Source of the DNA: Stentor coeruleus
Taxonomy: Eukaryota > Ciliophora > Heterotrichea > Heterotrichida > Stentoridae
Direction of reading: 5' to 3'
Assembly (NCBI GenBank): GCA_001970955.1
Contig: MPUH01000352.1
Location: 1-62,886, forward strand
DNA length: 62,886 bases
Part shown: positions 19,965 to 33,300 of the stretch, piece after piece
Position numbering within the stretch: position 1 is the stretch's first letter
Layout of the letters: each line of letters starts with the position of its first letter
Made by a program: the position numbers and the translations under genes
Notes under the pieces: generated by a model
Told to the model about the DNA's origin: nothing
Databases searched by the model: none
The model's input: the letters and a program-made list of their open reading frames with translations, nothing else

Positions 19965-20961
19965 TAATTCATTAAAATTATTTAGAAATAGGCGGAAATT
20001 GCCTTAATGTGATTCTATAGAAATAATTTGTTTTTATGTAGAATAATAAGAGCTTGTATAATATCATGGATCTAGTTTGATTTTTTTGTGTATAATAAAA
20101 AATGCTTCAAGAAGATAAGAAGGCAAATTTCACTTGATCTGGTTGCTTGGATACCTCAAAAAATATAATTTTATAAGAGAAATTTGCTGTTGAGGGATTG
20201 CTACTAATCTTATGCAGGTTTTTGTAAGGATTCATGCCTGGATGGAAATAAGACTTTTACTATACTAAAAAAAGAGAATTTTAATACAAAAATAACTTTT
20301 TTTCTGAGGTTTGGTTATGTTTTGTTTTATCAGAATCTGAAATCGTGAGAACAGTCTGTCGTTTTGAATTTTCTATGTAGCGATTTATGTGATAGCTAAT
20401 ATTATCACCTTCTATTATACCATAGCCCCATAGTAGGTAATATTTGTTCCCATCTTCAATTTTTATGTTTAATTTGTCTTTAGTGTCTAGAGATCTATTT
20501 TATAAGAAGACTTTAGTCTTAGTGTCTGTTATAAAAACATACAAAATATACGGTTTATATATAAAAAAATCATATAAACTTAGGTTTTTTTTTCATATAT
20601 CTTTTCTTATAACTCAATGTCTAAAAGAATTTACATCTGCCCTATTCTCTATCAAATTCTCCAAGATTTTCATCACTTAGAGCATACTAATTTCCTCTTT
20701 TTTAAAAACTATAGACAAATATCTGTTTTATTCACCCCATATAATCTCTACTTTTTTTCATCCTTTCCCAGTTAATAAGATTAGAAATTTGGTTTTAAGA
20801 TATGCAAGGTAAATTCAATCCATTTTCTATTATTATACTCAAACTTCATCCCCTAACCTAAAAGTTGTATTAAAACATGGGGTTTATGATATTGTTGTAT
20901 GACAATTATGAAGAGCATGATTTACATGAAACGGATATAAAAGTTATTTTTTGAATTAGAT
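19965..20961. other. Intergenic region with one coding-like remnant
   Basis: Apart from the minus-strand open frame at 20281-20499, this stretch holds AT-rich sequence only. The plus-strand open frame at 20444-20680 has low-complexity Phe/Ile/Lys composition and no support. Confidence 0.5.
20281..20499 (-). pseudogene. Coding-like remnant, unrecognised
   Basis: An open frame of 72 codons without ATG reads as NRSLDTKDKLNIKIEDGNKYY, then LLWGYGIIEGDNISYHINRY and a polar C-terminus, and ends in TAA at 20281. The amino-acid pattern is more protein-like than the other short frames nearby. The same frame has stops at 20500 and about 20595, the second beside a run of nine T where one base could change the frame. 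It is either a degenerate gene or an exon whose upstream part I cannot join. I do not recognise the family. Confidence 0.3.
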
Positions 20962-22836
20962 TTACGAATTGCCTATAAAAGTCCATCCTTGCAAATGTCT
21001 TGTGTCTGGCTCCATAGAGAAATCTTCCATCATGTGGTTTCTTGGGATATACCCAGGGATCATCATAATAATAGGTTTCAAAGGTGGACGGAGTTCTTTT
21101 TTTAAGACTTTTTCCCAGTCAACATCACTAAAAAACTCATGAGCTTTGATCTCTTCAGCTCCCATATTGCTTCCAATCCTCGTTTCAGGTGTTTTCTTAA
21201 GGAGTTTTTTAAGCAAACTTACCGATTCTGGGGTGAGTCTCGTCGGTATCAAAGGTTTTGTGTGTTCGATATTATAAAAGAGTTGTTCTTTACTATTGCT
21301 ATAAAAAGGTGGAACACCTACAAGCATTTCATAAAACAATACACCAAGTAAATACCAATCAACAGCTTTCCCATGACCTTTTCTCTTAAGCATTTCAGGG
21401 GCTAAATAAGCAACAGAGCCACAAAAGCTCTTAGCTGACACATTATCTTTAATTCCTTCTTTAGAAAGCCCGAAATCTGTAAGCATAGCATGACCTTGAT
21501 CATCAATAACAACATTATCAGGCTTTAAATCTCTATATATAATCCCATGTCTATGTAATTCTTCAAGTGCTAAGATTATTTCACATAAATAAAACTTTGC
21601 TATATGTTCTGGGAAAAACCTTTGTCTTATAATATAACTAGTAAGATTACCTCCAGCACAATAATCTAGGACTAAATATAATTTTTCTGCTGATTGAAAA
21701 GCATAGTTTAAACCTACTATGAAAGGATGATGGATATAACTTAAAACATTTCTTTCGACCATTGCATATTTTACTAGGTTTTGACCTACAATTTTGTCTT
21801 TTCTTAAGACTTTCATTGCAAACTTTTTACCTGTACTTCGCATTTGAACTAAGAAGACTTCACCGAAACTACCCCGGCCTAGGATTTGAATAGCTTCAAA
21901 GTCTCGGAAGGTAAATGATGGTAATGGCTCAGTGACGAATTCAACTTCGATTGAATCAGAACTTTTACTATAAAGGGATTTGTTTATACCGATACCTTCT
22001 AGGTTTTCGAGATCGTCAATTTTTATGTCTTGGTCGCGGAGGATGTCGAGAGGGGTTTTTCCTTCATCATTTTCAATGTTTAGGTTACTGAATTTTGTGA
22101 AGAGGTATTTGATTAGTTTCAACTCCCCACTAAGGGCTGCGTAGTGCATTGGTGTATTTTTTTTTTCATCCAAAGAATTGATTAGTGTCCCAGACCTTAT
22201 TAAAAACTGCGCTGTTAAGTAATGTCCAAACTTACAGGCAAGATGTAAAGGTGTACATCCATCAGCATTTTTAGTATTAACCTCAGTAACTTCTCCATAC
22301 TCCAATAATATTTCGCATATTTTCAAATTCCCTATTTTGGCAGACATATGTAAAGAAGTCTCTTCATTAGGTCCTCTAGCATTAGTCTGCGCAACTAATT
22401 CCCCATAATTTTTCCTCGACAATAACAATTTGCATATTTCCGGCTGATTATTTGCAATAGCTTCCCATAAAGCTTGATTCATTTTCTGCTTTTGTGTAAA
22501 ATAAGTACTTAATGCTTCAGAATAATCCTCAGTTTTCGCAGCTTCAGAAAGCTCTTTTAAAAACTGTTCATTTGTTTCTATTCGATTATCTCCTTCTTGT
22601 GATGTATCAGCAGGGGATTTAGAGTCTGTGACTGGGTTTTTTTTCTTTTTCGATAGAGGGATTTTTTGGATTTCTATTTCTTCAGCTGTCGGCAATGTGC
22701 AATCGATTCTTAGCTCTTGCAACCTTTCGTTTATAAGATTTTGGATGTTGACATCGTTGCCTCGAGTAAATTGCGCTTTGTAGCACATTAGTTGATCTAT
22801 GGCAAGCTTAAGGAGATTAGAAATTTTACCTTCCAT
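20962..22836 (-). CDS. Ankyrin-repeat AGC-family protein kinase
   Basis: A protein of 624 aa. Ankyrin repeats span about 122-266 (four repeats, clearest at ADGCTPLHLACKFGHYLTAQ). An AGC kinase domain follows at about 311-568: glycine loop GRGSFGEV (320-327), K342, YRDLKPDN (434-441), DFG 454-456, activation-loop SFCGSVAYLAPE (470-481) and VDWY.LGVL.YEML.G.PPF. The C-terminal extension carries a PPLKP segment, DF near 604 and a hydrophobic motif QGWTFIG (about 615-621) like F-X-X-F/Y-S/T. The activation-loop phospho-site of AGC kinases is a Ser/Thr before F-CG, here Ser470. This is a PKA/S6K/AKT-type catalytic domain with an ankyrin regulatory half. PDK1 control is inferred from the hydrophobic motif. 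PTEN in the same window belongs to the opposing arm of this signalling type. Confidence 0.92.
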   Translation of the reverse strand: MEGKISNLLKLAIDQLMCYKAQFTRGNDVNIQNLINERLQELRIDCTLPTAEEIEIQKIPLSKKKKNPVTDSKSPADTSQEGDNRIETNEQFLKELSEAAKTEDYSEALSTYFTQKQKMNQALWEAIANNQPEICKLLLSRKNYGELVAQTNARGPNEETSLHMSAKIGNLKICEILLEYGEVTEVNTKNADGCTPLHLACKFGHYLTAQFLIRSGTLINSLDEKKNTPMHYAALSGELKLIKYLFTKFSNLNIENDEGKTPLDILRDQDIKIDDLENLEGIGINKSLYSKSSDSIEVEFVTEPLPSFTFRDFEAIQILGRGSFGEVFLVQMRSTGKKFAMKVLRKDKIVGQNLVKYAMVERNVLSYIHHPFIVGLNYAFQSAEKLYLVLDYCAGGNLTSYIIRQRFFPEHIAKFYLCEIILALEELHRHGIIYRDLKPDNVVIDDQGHAMLTDFGLSKEGIKDNVSAKSFCGSVAYLAPEMLKRKGHGKAVDWYLLGVLFYEMLVGVPPFYSNSKEQLFYNIEHTKPLIPTRLTPESVSLLKKLLKKTPETRIGSNMGAEEIKAHEFFSDVDWEKVLKKELRPPLKPIIMMIPGYIPRNHMMEDFSMEPDTRHLQGWTFIGNS

Positions 22837-23304
22837 AAGCCTTTTATATAAGATTAGATTTTTATGTTTAGTTATTATATAAGAAGATTATAGGATTTTG
22901 TCTTGTAAATTTGACACAATTAGTTTTATATGGGTCTATAAATTTTACTTATATTTATGATCTTTTGGAATTAAGGGATTGATTCAGATGGTGTATTAGC
23001 TAAACTATTTATGTGTAGTTTAAAATTCTACCTTTATGTGTAGTTTTTGTAAAAGACAAACTAGGGTATAATAAATTTTAAGAGCTTGTTCAATTAAATA
23101 GGTATAATTTAATGCTTTTATGTTGTCAAGTAATTGATTAATTTCCAAGATTATTAAAGAATTATTATAACTCAAATATTCAATTTAATTCAAAGCAATT
23201 CAAGATTAAGAATTAAGTCAAATATAATTAAAACATAAAATAATTTACCTACTGAAAATCTGCAATTACTTCATAGAAATTCAGCATCCTTAAAGTCTTA
23301 AATA
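22837..23304. other. Intergenic, no gene seen
   Basis: AT-rich sequence between the 5' end of the ankyrin-AGC kinase gene and the right inverted-repeat arm. A short direct repeat 'tatgtgtagttt' occurs twice near 23010-23045. Nothing else stands out. Confidence 0.5.
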
Positions 23305-26300
23305 TCATTTTATTAAATCAATATAGATTGTCTGAATTAATTCGTATTCATATACTGATTATTTTTGATGATTGTTTTGGTTTAAATAAATATAAAGATT
23401 ATATAATTTAATAAAATACTTAGAAAATTTTCATAAGTAAGTATTGAAAGCCTTGAGAAATTTAGCAAATTTTATAGAAGTATACACTTATAAAAATATT
23501 TCAAATGAAATTCATAGTATAAAATATTATTTTGGGAAATTCATCAAAAATTTCATCATCCTGATTTGATTATATAATCATGCCAAATGAATACCAAAAA
23601 TTATTATTTTTGCATTAAAAATCATTATATAGGAGAGATAAAAGATCTTTTCAATATTGATTATATTATATTTCATTCTTTTTTGGTAATAAACAAGCTG
23701 TATGTTGCAAACAAAAAATATTTTTATTATATTCTTCGCATCAAAAATTAAAATTTTTTAAGTAAAAATTTCAGCACATAATGAAAATCTTAAGAGTTTA
23801 AACTGATTGCAAGGAAAAATTATAATACATAAGCAGAGATACAGACTAATAAAGATAATAATTGAACAAATATTACTCTAGTTAAGGAAATAGTACTTTA
23901 AAATTTAATCAAAAAAAGATAAAATTTTAATCAGGATCATCAAGCTTTCTTAATTTATTAGTTAAACTATAAATTCTTGCTTCTTTTTATCTTATTTAAC
24001 TCAGATTATATATTTTGTATTGGCCTAAGTTTTTATTTTACTAAAATTTTAGCATTCAATATTTTAAAATCACTTCCTCTGTATTTTAAAGATAATTCAA
24101 CTACAGAAGATCTAAGAATCATAGGTTTTAGGTTGATTCTGTCATTTCAAGAAAATACAGCTGGGATATGGTGATTAAATTTCAAGAAAATACCACTCGG
24201 ATATGGCGATTAAATCTCTTATTTCAAGAAAATACCACTACTGTCCTTTGTTTTAATTTATACCAGCTGATTAATAAGCTAAACTTTTGATTAATGTAAA
24301 ATATTTGCTAAAGCATTGGTTAATTGACTTATAAAGTATAAGCATTCAAACTTTACATCAAGTCTTAGAGTTATTTTTAATACAACATATAAATATAATA
24401 TTTTATTTACTTAAAACCAACTAATTATGTATAAGCTTTGAAGTGATTATCATTTGATTTGTTTGGTAATCAAAATCAACATTAAATCTTTTATCAAAAT
24501 TTATACTTTTATGCTTACTTGCTGTGTATAATATGAAATAAATCAATCATATTAAATTTATAATCATGGTGCATTATTTTATAAATGTTCTCCCAATACA
24601 AGTTATATAATAAAACTTTAATCTTTCATATGCCTAATTCAAATCATTGTTAATTTAATAGTCTAAGAGTTCTGAGTATTATCCCTTACTAGCCAAAAGT
24701 AGTTTATTATGTTAATTCGTGTGCGATAAAAAAAAGGCTAGAAAACATAGTAAAATACTGTATAAACTCAAAACAATTTTCTTAGACAATGATTTTGACA
24801 TAACTTCATGATCTCTGAATTTAAAATAAGATTTGACTATCTTTATTTTGATAATCCAATCAGTGATTTTTTATTATTTCATTAGGATTTATTTATTTAT
24901 ATATATATCAAAGCATACTTGAAATCCTCTATTCAATCACTATAATTTTTGAATGCCCATGGTATTAATCTATGTATAAAATTCTTATATATTAGTAATG
25001 GAACTTGGGATATATTTCGAAATAAAATATGTCAAAATTTACACTTCAACTAGAAGAATTGAATACTAGTTGATCAATAACTAAATTTGTTCAAATATCA
25101 AAATTATATTTTAATATAACTTTTAAGTTGTTCAAGTTCTGTTTCTAGAATATGGTTTACCATATGTATTTAATAAATATAATTAAGGTCGATCATGTCA
25201 CTAATCATGCATAAGTAGAATACCAGAGAATTATGAGTAAGGAATGATAGATTTCATATTTAAAAGATTTTGGTTGGAAAAAATATCATGGTCCCTTGCC
25301 ATATTCCCTTCACCCATAAGCAAGCCGAAAACAAATTTTTCTTCTACTCTAGAAACTATGCAAAAACCAGTTATTTTCAAGTATTTGATGCTAAAATCTA
25401 TCAAGTCTCACAATTTAAACTTTATTTTCAAAATCTAAGCTCTCTATAGCAATTTTTTATAATACCCCAATAATGCTTAAAATTCACTATAAAGGTAAAA
25501 AGGCTTAATAAAAAAAGCCAAATAATATTTTCTTACCTTGTGAATATACTTTTATTATATCAATACCTAAAAACCATATATTTTTATTCAAAATCAATGG
25601 CTTGTAAGTCTATATAAATATGGTGAGCTTTTTGTTTTGTTTACTAACGGTGGTTCTTTTTGATCACTCGAATTCATGCAGTATTACCTATACTGGAACA
25701 ATAACAGCAAATTTCCAAAAAAGCTTAACTGTGACAGGGACTACTGGCGAAATTGTGACATTGTCTAAGACTAGTGGGCAAGGGAGTTTTCTTGGAGTCA
25801 CAAATCTTATAGCGATTATTTCTACAGGAACAAGTATTACGATAGACATCTATATGACCTTACCAGGAAGTTATACTATAGCTTCAGTTTGTACTATGAG
25901 TGGTTCAGGGTCAATTACTGTCTCTGTTGCATCAGCTGTATATGTACTCACTCCAACTAATACGGTATTTTTTATTTAGAAAGTTGACAAAAGTTCTTTC
26001 TTTTCCTTAGATGTAAAAGTTTACGACTTTGATGGGAACTTTGACACGACTTATCTTAAAGCAGCTTACCCTGTATCCTTATCTTTATCCCCATCAACAA
26101 CTTTATCAGGAACAAGCTCAGGGAATACAAGTTTAGGGAAATTCAGCCCGACTGATCTTAAAATTACTACAGAAGGCATTTATACCCTTAAAGCTGAATG
26201 CTCAGACTCAACTTTAGCAATTCAATATGTAACTACAACTATAACCGTTATAAGCCTTTCTTCATTTACTTTTAGTTCAACTCAGATTTCTGCTGATAGT

Positions 26301-27354
26301 TATTTCGATGTTCAGTTATTGGCAAATTTAAAAGATAATAATGGTGATGCTTATACTGCTATAACATCGGTTACGATATCAGAATCAACTGGGTCAATGG
26401 TTGGGACATTTGCTGGTACAAGTACTAATACCGGGACTGTAAGTTTTACTGTGTATTTTACGACATCTGGAGATAAAAATGTTATGTTTTCCTCAGGGAC
26501 AGTTTCAAATACAATAAAAGTTGTGGTCACTAAGTCTCAAATTATTCTTACTATAAGCAATATATCGTCAGGATCACTTGATGATAGTACGGATACGTTT
26601 ACTTTAACAGCTACTGTTTGGAACTCAGGGCAAACTGTTGTTGAAAGTACTCATGGCCCACATAGCATCGCTTTAACCCTTATAGCTACAACATCAGGAA
26701 ATTCAGGTTTAGTCTTAGGCGGATATACAACTGCTATGAACTCAGTATCAGGCATAATAGCTTTTAACTCTTTATCATTACTATCCAAAGGATCTTTTCA
26801 AATCAAAGCTACTTCTTCAGGACTTACTGATGGATTAACCAGCACTTACACTATAGCCAATCATTTAAAAACTATAGCAGTTTCTTGCTCAGTTTCATCA
26901 ATTTCTATATATATTTATGTTAGTATTGATGTTAAACTTTATGGTAATGATGATAAATATTATTTGAATTCTGCATCAGTAACTTTAGTTCCAGGAATTT
27001 CTTCAAGTATAATTAACTCTTTTACTACAAAGACTACTTCAAATGGATATGTGAGTTTTACTATATACTCAACTGCATTAGGAGCAAATACTTTTTCAAC
27101 TTTGTCGATTGATGGAATTTCAAGCAACTCTTTAAGTATAACATTCCTTGCTCCTGTACTCAGATGTGCTTTCGAAAACCCAGCGGTAAAATATATTTAG
27201 AACCCTTCTGGAACGAGCATTTTCGATTATAAAGTCTCAGTTTATGACAGCACTAACACTGCTTTACTCGACCTTATTAATGGCATTTCAGTATCTTTTT
27301 CTGTCAGTTGTTATGATGCTTCTTGTTCAGGGACTGTATATACCACTTATTTAA
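23305..27354. repeat. Right arm of the large inverted repeat
   Basis: This is the partner of 1-4085 in inverted orientation. It contains about 2.3 kb of AT-rich upstream DNA, the presumed promoter, and the first exons of the giant gene. The matched part is set by the left window edge, so the true arm may extend further into the gene. Upstream of 25620 I see no other gene: the open frames at 23977 and 25244 are not preserved in the left arm. Confidence 0.85.
24133..24235. repeat. Minisatellite, about three units (inverted copy of that at 3040)
   Basis: Units contain 'atttcaagaaaatacc' and 'ggatatgg.gattaaat'. This is the reverse complement of the left-arm minisatellite with fewer units, so it marks slippage after duplication. 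Confidence 0.78.
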
Positions 27355-30300
27355 ATTCATTAAGTTTGGTAAATGGGATAGGCTATGTTTACTCTATCGA
27401 CTTTGCTTCTTCAGGAATTTTCACCCTTTCAGCTTCTGTATCAGGCTGGACTACAGCATATTGTAACACTGGGATAATGACCACAAGCATTAATCATTAT
27501 TCAGTATCAATACCAAATTCAATAGTTACTTACAAAACCTTTACTGCTACTATTTCCTTATATGGAGAAGATAATCTTCCTTTTAAATTACCAGAATCAA
27601 TAACAATTCACAATAGCGACAATACAAAACTATTTGGAACTCTTACAAGATCAAACAGCCTAGGGGTAGTAACATTTGATGGCCTTTACTTTACAGCTTC
27701 TGGGATTTATTCATGGACATATTCAGGGACAGCATATACCCTTCCAGCTTTAAGTACAACAGTTGCAGTATCTCAAAGCATAATCCAAATAGCTTTTAGT
27801 TCAACTGTAATACTTACTTAGCCTTATACCAATCTCGATGTATTTTCAATAACGGTGACTATAAAAGATTTATCAGGTGCTACAATAACAACATTATCAG
27901 GTTTAAGCATAGAATTATATTACGGAATATACTCTTGGTCAATTCCTTGCTCTGGGTACACAATTACAGGTTACTCTTCGCCTATAGCAATAACCAGCGG
28001 AAAAGGCTCAACTGGTCCAATGTCAATATTGTCATCAGGGAATTTTTATTTTCAAGGATATTATCCAGGGTTGACATATGGAGTAATTACATGCATTATT
28101 TTAAACTCCTTGTCATCTATGGCAATATCATCTGGCTCTTATCCTAGCACTAGAGAACTTTATAAAACTTTTAGTGTTAATTATATACTCATTGGCAGTG
28201 ATGGTGGCAACTTTTTATTAAATTCTGGGTTTGCATTAACAATAAATCCTTCATCATCAGTTTCTGTTATGAGTTCAAGTTTGTCTTTTATTATTGCAGG
28301 AGTTGCAACAGGATCAGTGACTTTTACAGCAACAGCTACTGGGGTTTCACAAATCCAAAATACTGTTAATTTTCTCACCCCTTCCTTAAGTTTAGTATTT
28401 AATCCTACTGTATTTTTTATATAGCCAACAGCCAGTTCTACATATTTTACTATGACAGTTACAGTTTTTGATTCTACTGGAGTAAAGCTATCAGAAGCTA
28501 ATGGTAACTCTTTGGCTTTGACTATAACTTGTGCAACTAGTCCATGCTCTGGCACTAAAATAAGCACTGGTACAACTTCAATAACACTAAACTCAGGGAC
28601 AAACTCAGTATCTAATGTTCAAATTCTGTCATCTGGAATTTTTAAATTCGAAGTTTCTTATAGTAACTGGGTTAAAGGTAGCATTACTACAAGTTTTATT
28701 GCCAATAAAGTCAAAACATTGATAATATCATTGTTTACCTTAACATCAACTTTTTTCAATTTTGACATGACGTTGACTTTAAAAGGAGATGACGATCTTA
28801 ACTTTATTCAATCAGCGACTATTACAATTACTGATATTAATGATGGATTTACAGGAACGAAACAAGCTCCAAACTCTTCAGGGACAGTATCTTATACTAA
28901 CTTGTATTATGTTAAAAGTGGATTATTTTCTTTTACTTTTACAGGCATAACTTTCACAACAACTCAGCCTACAATTTCAGGAACTGTTGATAAAAGTACA
29001 ATTCAACTAGTTTCAACACCAACAGTAATCCATATATAGTCAGTAACAGCATCTGGGACAATATTTTCACTAAGAGCTTCAGTAAAAAATGTTTTCGGCA
29101 CCCTAGAAACCTATAATAGTATCTCAATAACATTAAGTGTTTCAGCCGCTTCAGGAGCTTCTGGGGTTATAGTCTCAGGACTTGATAATACAAATTATAT
29201 AAAATCTACAGGAGTAAATGGTTATGTTGATTTCTCAAACCTTTCTATACTATCTTCAGGAACCTTCACTTTTACAGCATCAGCTACTGAAGTGAGCTCA
29301 GGGACTATATCATTTACTATATTAAACAAAATCAAAAGTGTGAGTATTGTAGGCTCAGCACCTACAGTATCTGAATTGTTTACAAATTTCAATATACAAT
29401 ATTCAGTTATTGGAGATGATGATTTAACTTTTACTGGATCTTATTCTCTTGTATTGACTAATGATGTAACTAATAGTTTAAGCTCTTCTAAATCAAGTAA
29501 TACATTTACGATAACCCCTTTAATTCCTACAACTGTTACTATAACAGGAACTGCTACAAATTCAAATGATTTAACTAATATCAAATTTACAGCTTTTACA
29601 ATAGAATTCAAAATTCCAATGTTGATTGTCACCCTGAACCCAGCACAAGTAATTTTTACATAGCCAGCAAACAGTGAAACTTCTTTTGTTCTTACAGTTA
29701 CAGCCAAAAAAAGTGATGGGGTTACAACACTTACAACAGTTCCTAGCAGTATTTCTATAACGCTTACTATGACTTGCCAAACAAGCCCATGCTCAGGAAC
29801 TTTAACCAACAAAGGTAGTGGATTATCACCCATAACCCTAACTTCAGGTACAACAAGTTTTAATGACGCTAAAATTTTATCTTCAGGACAATTTACATTT
29901 ACTGCAACTTATGCTGGCTGGAATAACTCTCCAGCAAACACCGGAGCAATAACAAATCTAATAAAAACAGCCACATTGACAAATTTACCATCAAGTGTTT
30001 ATACATATTTCTATTTCAGCCCGACTATAACTTTAAAAGGTGAAGATGATGCTGATTTTATTCTTACTACAACACTTACTTTTAATGATGGAGGAAGTGG
30101 TAGTTTAACAGGTTCAACCTCAAGTAATACTAATACCCCAACAAGAAATTTCAGTAACCTTTATTTTATTATCGCAAATGTGTATACTTTAACTATAACA
30201 TCAAGTCCTTATAGAATTATAAACTCTTTAACACAAGCTGTAACAGCAGTTCAAAGCATTCTTGTTATAACTTTCAGTCCTCAAGTAATATTTATTTAGC

Positions 30301-33300
30301 CAACTTTATCTTCAGATGTTTTTTCTGTATTTGTAGTAGTTAAAAATACAGCAAGTGGAAGCATTAATACTAACAATGTATTTACCATAACTTTAACTTT
30401 TGCTGGACAATCAAGTATTTCTGGAACGTCTATAACAGGATTTACTTCGCCATCTAATACTATGACAAATGGATCAGGTCAAGCTAGTTTTTCAGGTATT
30501 TCAATATTGTCATCTGGGACTTTTAGATTTACAGCATTTGCTACGAATTTTATTGGTGCAAATTCAGATGTGACTATTGCTAATACAGTTACGAGAATTG
30601 ATTTTACTGGAACTTTACAAGCATCTTATGAACTTTATACAGATAATACTCTTACATATAATATGATTGGGAGTGATGGAAACAATTTTATCCTTTCAAG
30701 CCCATCATTGTCTATTGCTGGACCTAATAGCTTTACATTTGTTATCACGAAGACTAGTGCAACAACTTTTACTATAAGGTCACTAACTTCTGGTAGTGCA
30801 CTTATAACAGCATCAACAAGTCCAGCAACTGTAACAGTTGATATAACTATGGTTTTTAACATCCCGAAACTTGTTGTCACTTTAAACCCTAATACTGTAA
30901 TTTACATATAGATATCAAATAGTGATACAGCATTTACAGTAAAAGTTGAAGTTAAAAGCTCTGATTCATTAACTTTACTAACTAATACTCCATCAACTAC
31001 TGTGCAAATAGTTTTTGCTTGTCAAGTTAGTCAAGAATGTTCAGGAGCTGTACTTAGTAATACTTTTACATCAATATATATTGTTAGTGGTACTGCAACA
31101 AGTTCTTCTTATAAAATACTATCATCTGGAATGTTTGTGTTTACAGCATCGTATACAGGATGGACAAGTGGAATTGCTAATACTTTGGCTATTACTAATA
31201 ATATTGGGTCATATACTTTAACTGGTATTCCAAGTGTGGTTTATACTTATTTCGATTTCACTCCAACTCTTGCTTTAAAAGGAGAAGATTCACAACCGTT
31301 TTTATTAGCAACAACTATTACTATCTCAGATGGTTCAAGTGGAAAACTCCAAGGAACTGCTACAGCAAATAATAATAAAGGAACCGTAGCTTTTAGTACT
31401 ATGTATTATAATGATGGGTTTAATACAAATTCAGTTACATGGTCTTTTACTTGTACACCATATACTATGACTACAACCACAATATCAATTGCTGTTATTA
31501 AAAGTACTATTACCGCAGTATTTAATCCATCAACAGTAATTTTTACTTAGCCAGTTTCAAGTGGAAATATTTTCAGTATAGATATCACGGTTAAAGATAC
31601 TAATGGAAACATTGCTACATCTCATTCCAACAGTATTAGTATAGCATATACTCCATCATTAGGAACTATAACAGGCCTTTCATCACCAGCATCCCCAACA
31701 TCTGCAACAACAAATGGTGTAACAAGTTTTTCGAATTTAAATATCCTTACAGCAGCCTCTCAATATACATTTACTATAACATCGTTAGGTCTTACTACAG
31801 CAACTTTAACAACAGGTACTATTGCAACTGCAGTTAAAGAACTTGTTATTTCAAATGCAGATGCAAATGTTGACCTTTTCACGAATTTCGAAATAGATTA
31901 TTTAGTGCATGGAGATGATGGAAATAATTATCCTACTGATACAACTGTATCGATATCAGCAAATGTTAATGATGCATCGATAGTTATTGATTCAGCAACA
32001 GCAAGTTGGCTTACTAAAAAATATTTTATTGTTTCTAAAAAATCTACAGGTACAGTTAGTTATACACTTATCGAAAGTTTTCGGTCAAAAAGTGACATTA
32101 TAGCTTTGACATATATACCCCCCAAACTTGATGTTGTATTGTCAACTAATGTAATATTTATTTAGCCTTCAAATAGTAATACCGCATTTGACCTTTATGT
32201 AAGGGTTCTTAAAAACGATGGAACTAGTGTTATTTCAACAGCTAATGGAATCTCAGTTTCTTTATCACTAACTTCAACAGGTTCATCAGGAAACGTAATC
32301 CATGACAGTTCAGGCAATACCATAACATTTCAACTTACAGGTTCATCAGGAAACGTAATCCATGACAGTTCAGGCAATACCATAACATTTCCCCTTACAC
32401 TTTCAATAACAAACGGAGTTTCAGCGACCCAATCAGGATGGAAAATCCTCTCATCAGGTGTTTTCACATTTACAGCAGCCTACTCTGATTGGACTTCAGG
32501 ATCAATTGATACAAATTCAATAACCAACTTATTCAAAGATTTAACCCTTTCAAAACCCTCTACATTTTATACTTACTTTGACTTTAGTGTGACAATTACA
32601 TTAAATGGAGAAGATAATAACAATTATCTTCTTGCAAGCACTATTACAATTAGCGATAATAATTCAGGGAAAATTGTTGGGACTTTAAATAAAAGTGCTA
32701 CAACAGGACAAGCTGTATTTACATCACTTTATTATACAGAAAGCGGTACTTATACATGGACAATTTCATATAATTCAAACATTTATAGTCCAACATTTGC
32801 AGTAACTGTTACAAGAAGTAAAATGGTTATAGTCTTATCAACAAGTGATAATTCTGCAGTCGATGATAGTAATGATGTAATAAAAGCTATTGTAACAGTT
32901 AAAGATACTGAGACTGGGACAATAGAATCTTTATATTCTCATTCAATAACAGTTTCATTAACTTATATTTCCAACTTTTCAGGCACAGTTTTATTTGGAA
33001 CTAAGACCATGCCAACCACAGTAGGAGTTGCTGAACTGACTAATTTAAAAATTCTTTCTTCAGGGACTTTTGATTTTACAGCCACATCTACTGGCTTAGA
33101 CCCTATACCTTCTCGGGTAACAATAGTAAACCATGTTAAAACAATAACATTATCAGGACCTTCAACTATAGAATTATATACAAAATTCTATATAATTGTA
33201 ACAATAACTGGTGATGATGATAATCCTTTTATTATTAACAATAGTATAACTTTATCAGCAAATCCTTCAGCTTCAGTTTCTGTAGCAACAAACCCTCAAA

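Noticed and set aside
23977..25438. Short open frames at 23977-24174 and 25244-25438
   Set aside because: Same reason: no conservation in the left arm, and one covers the minisatellite.
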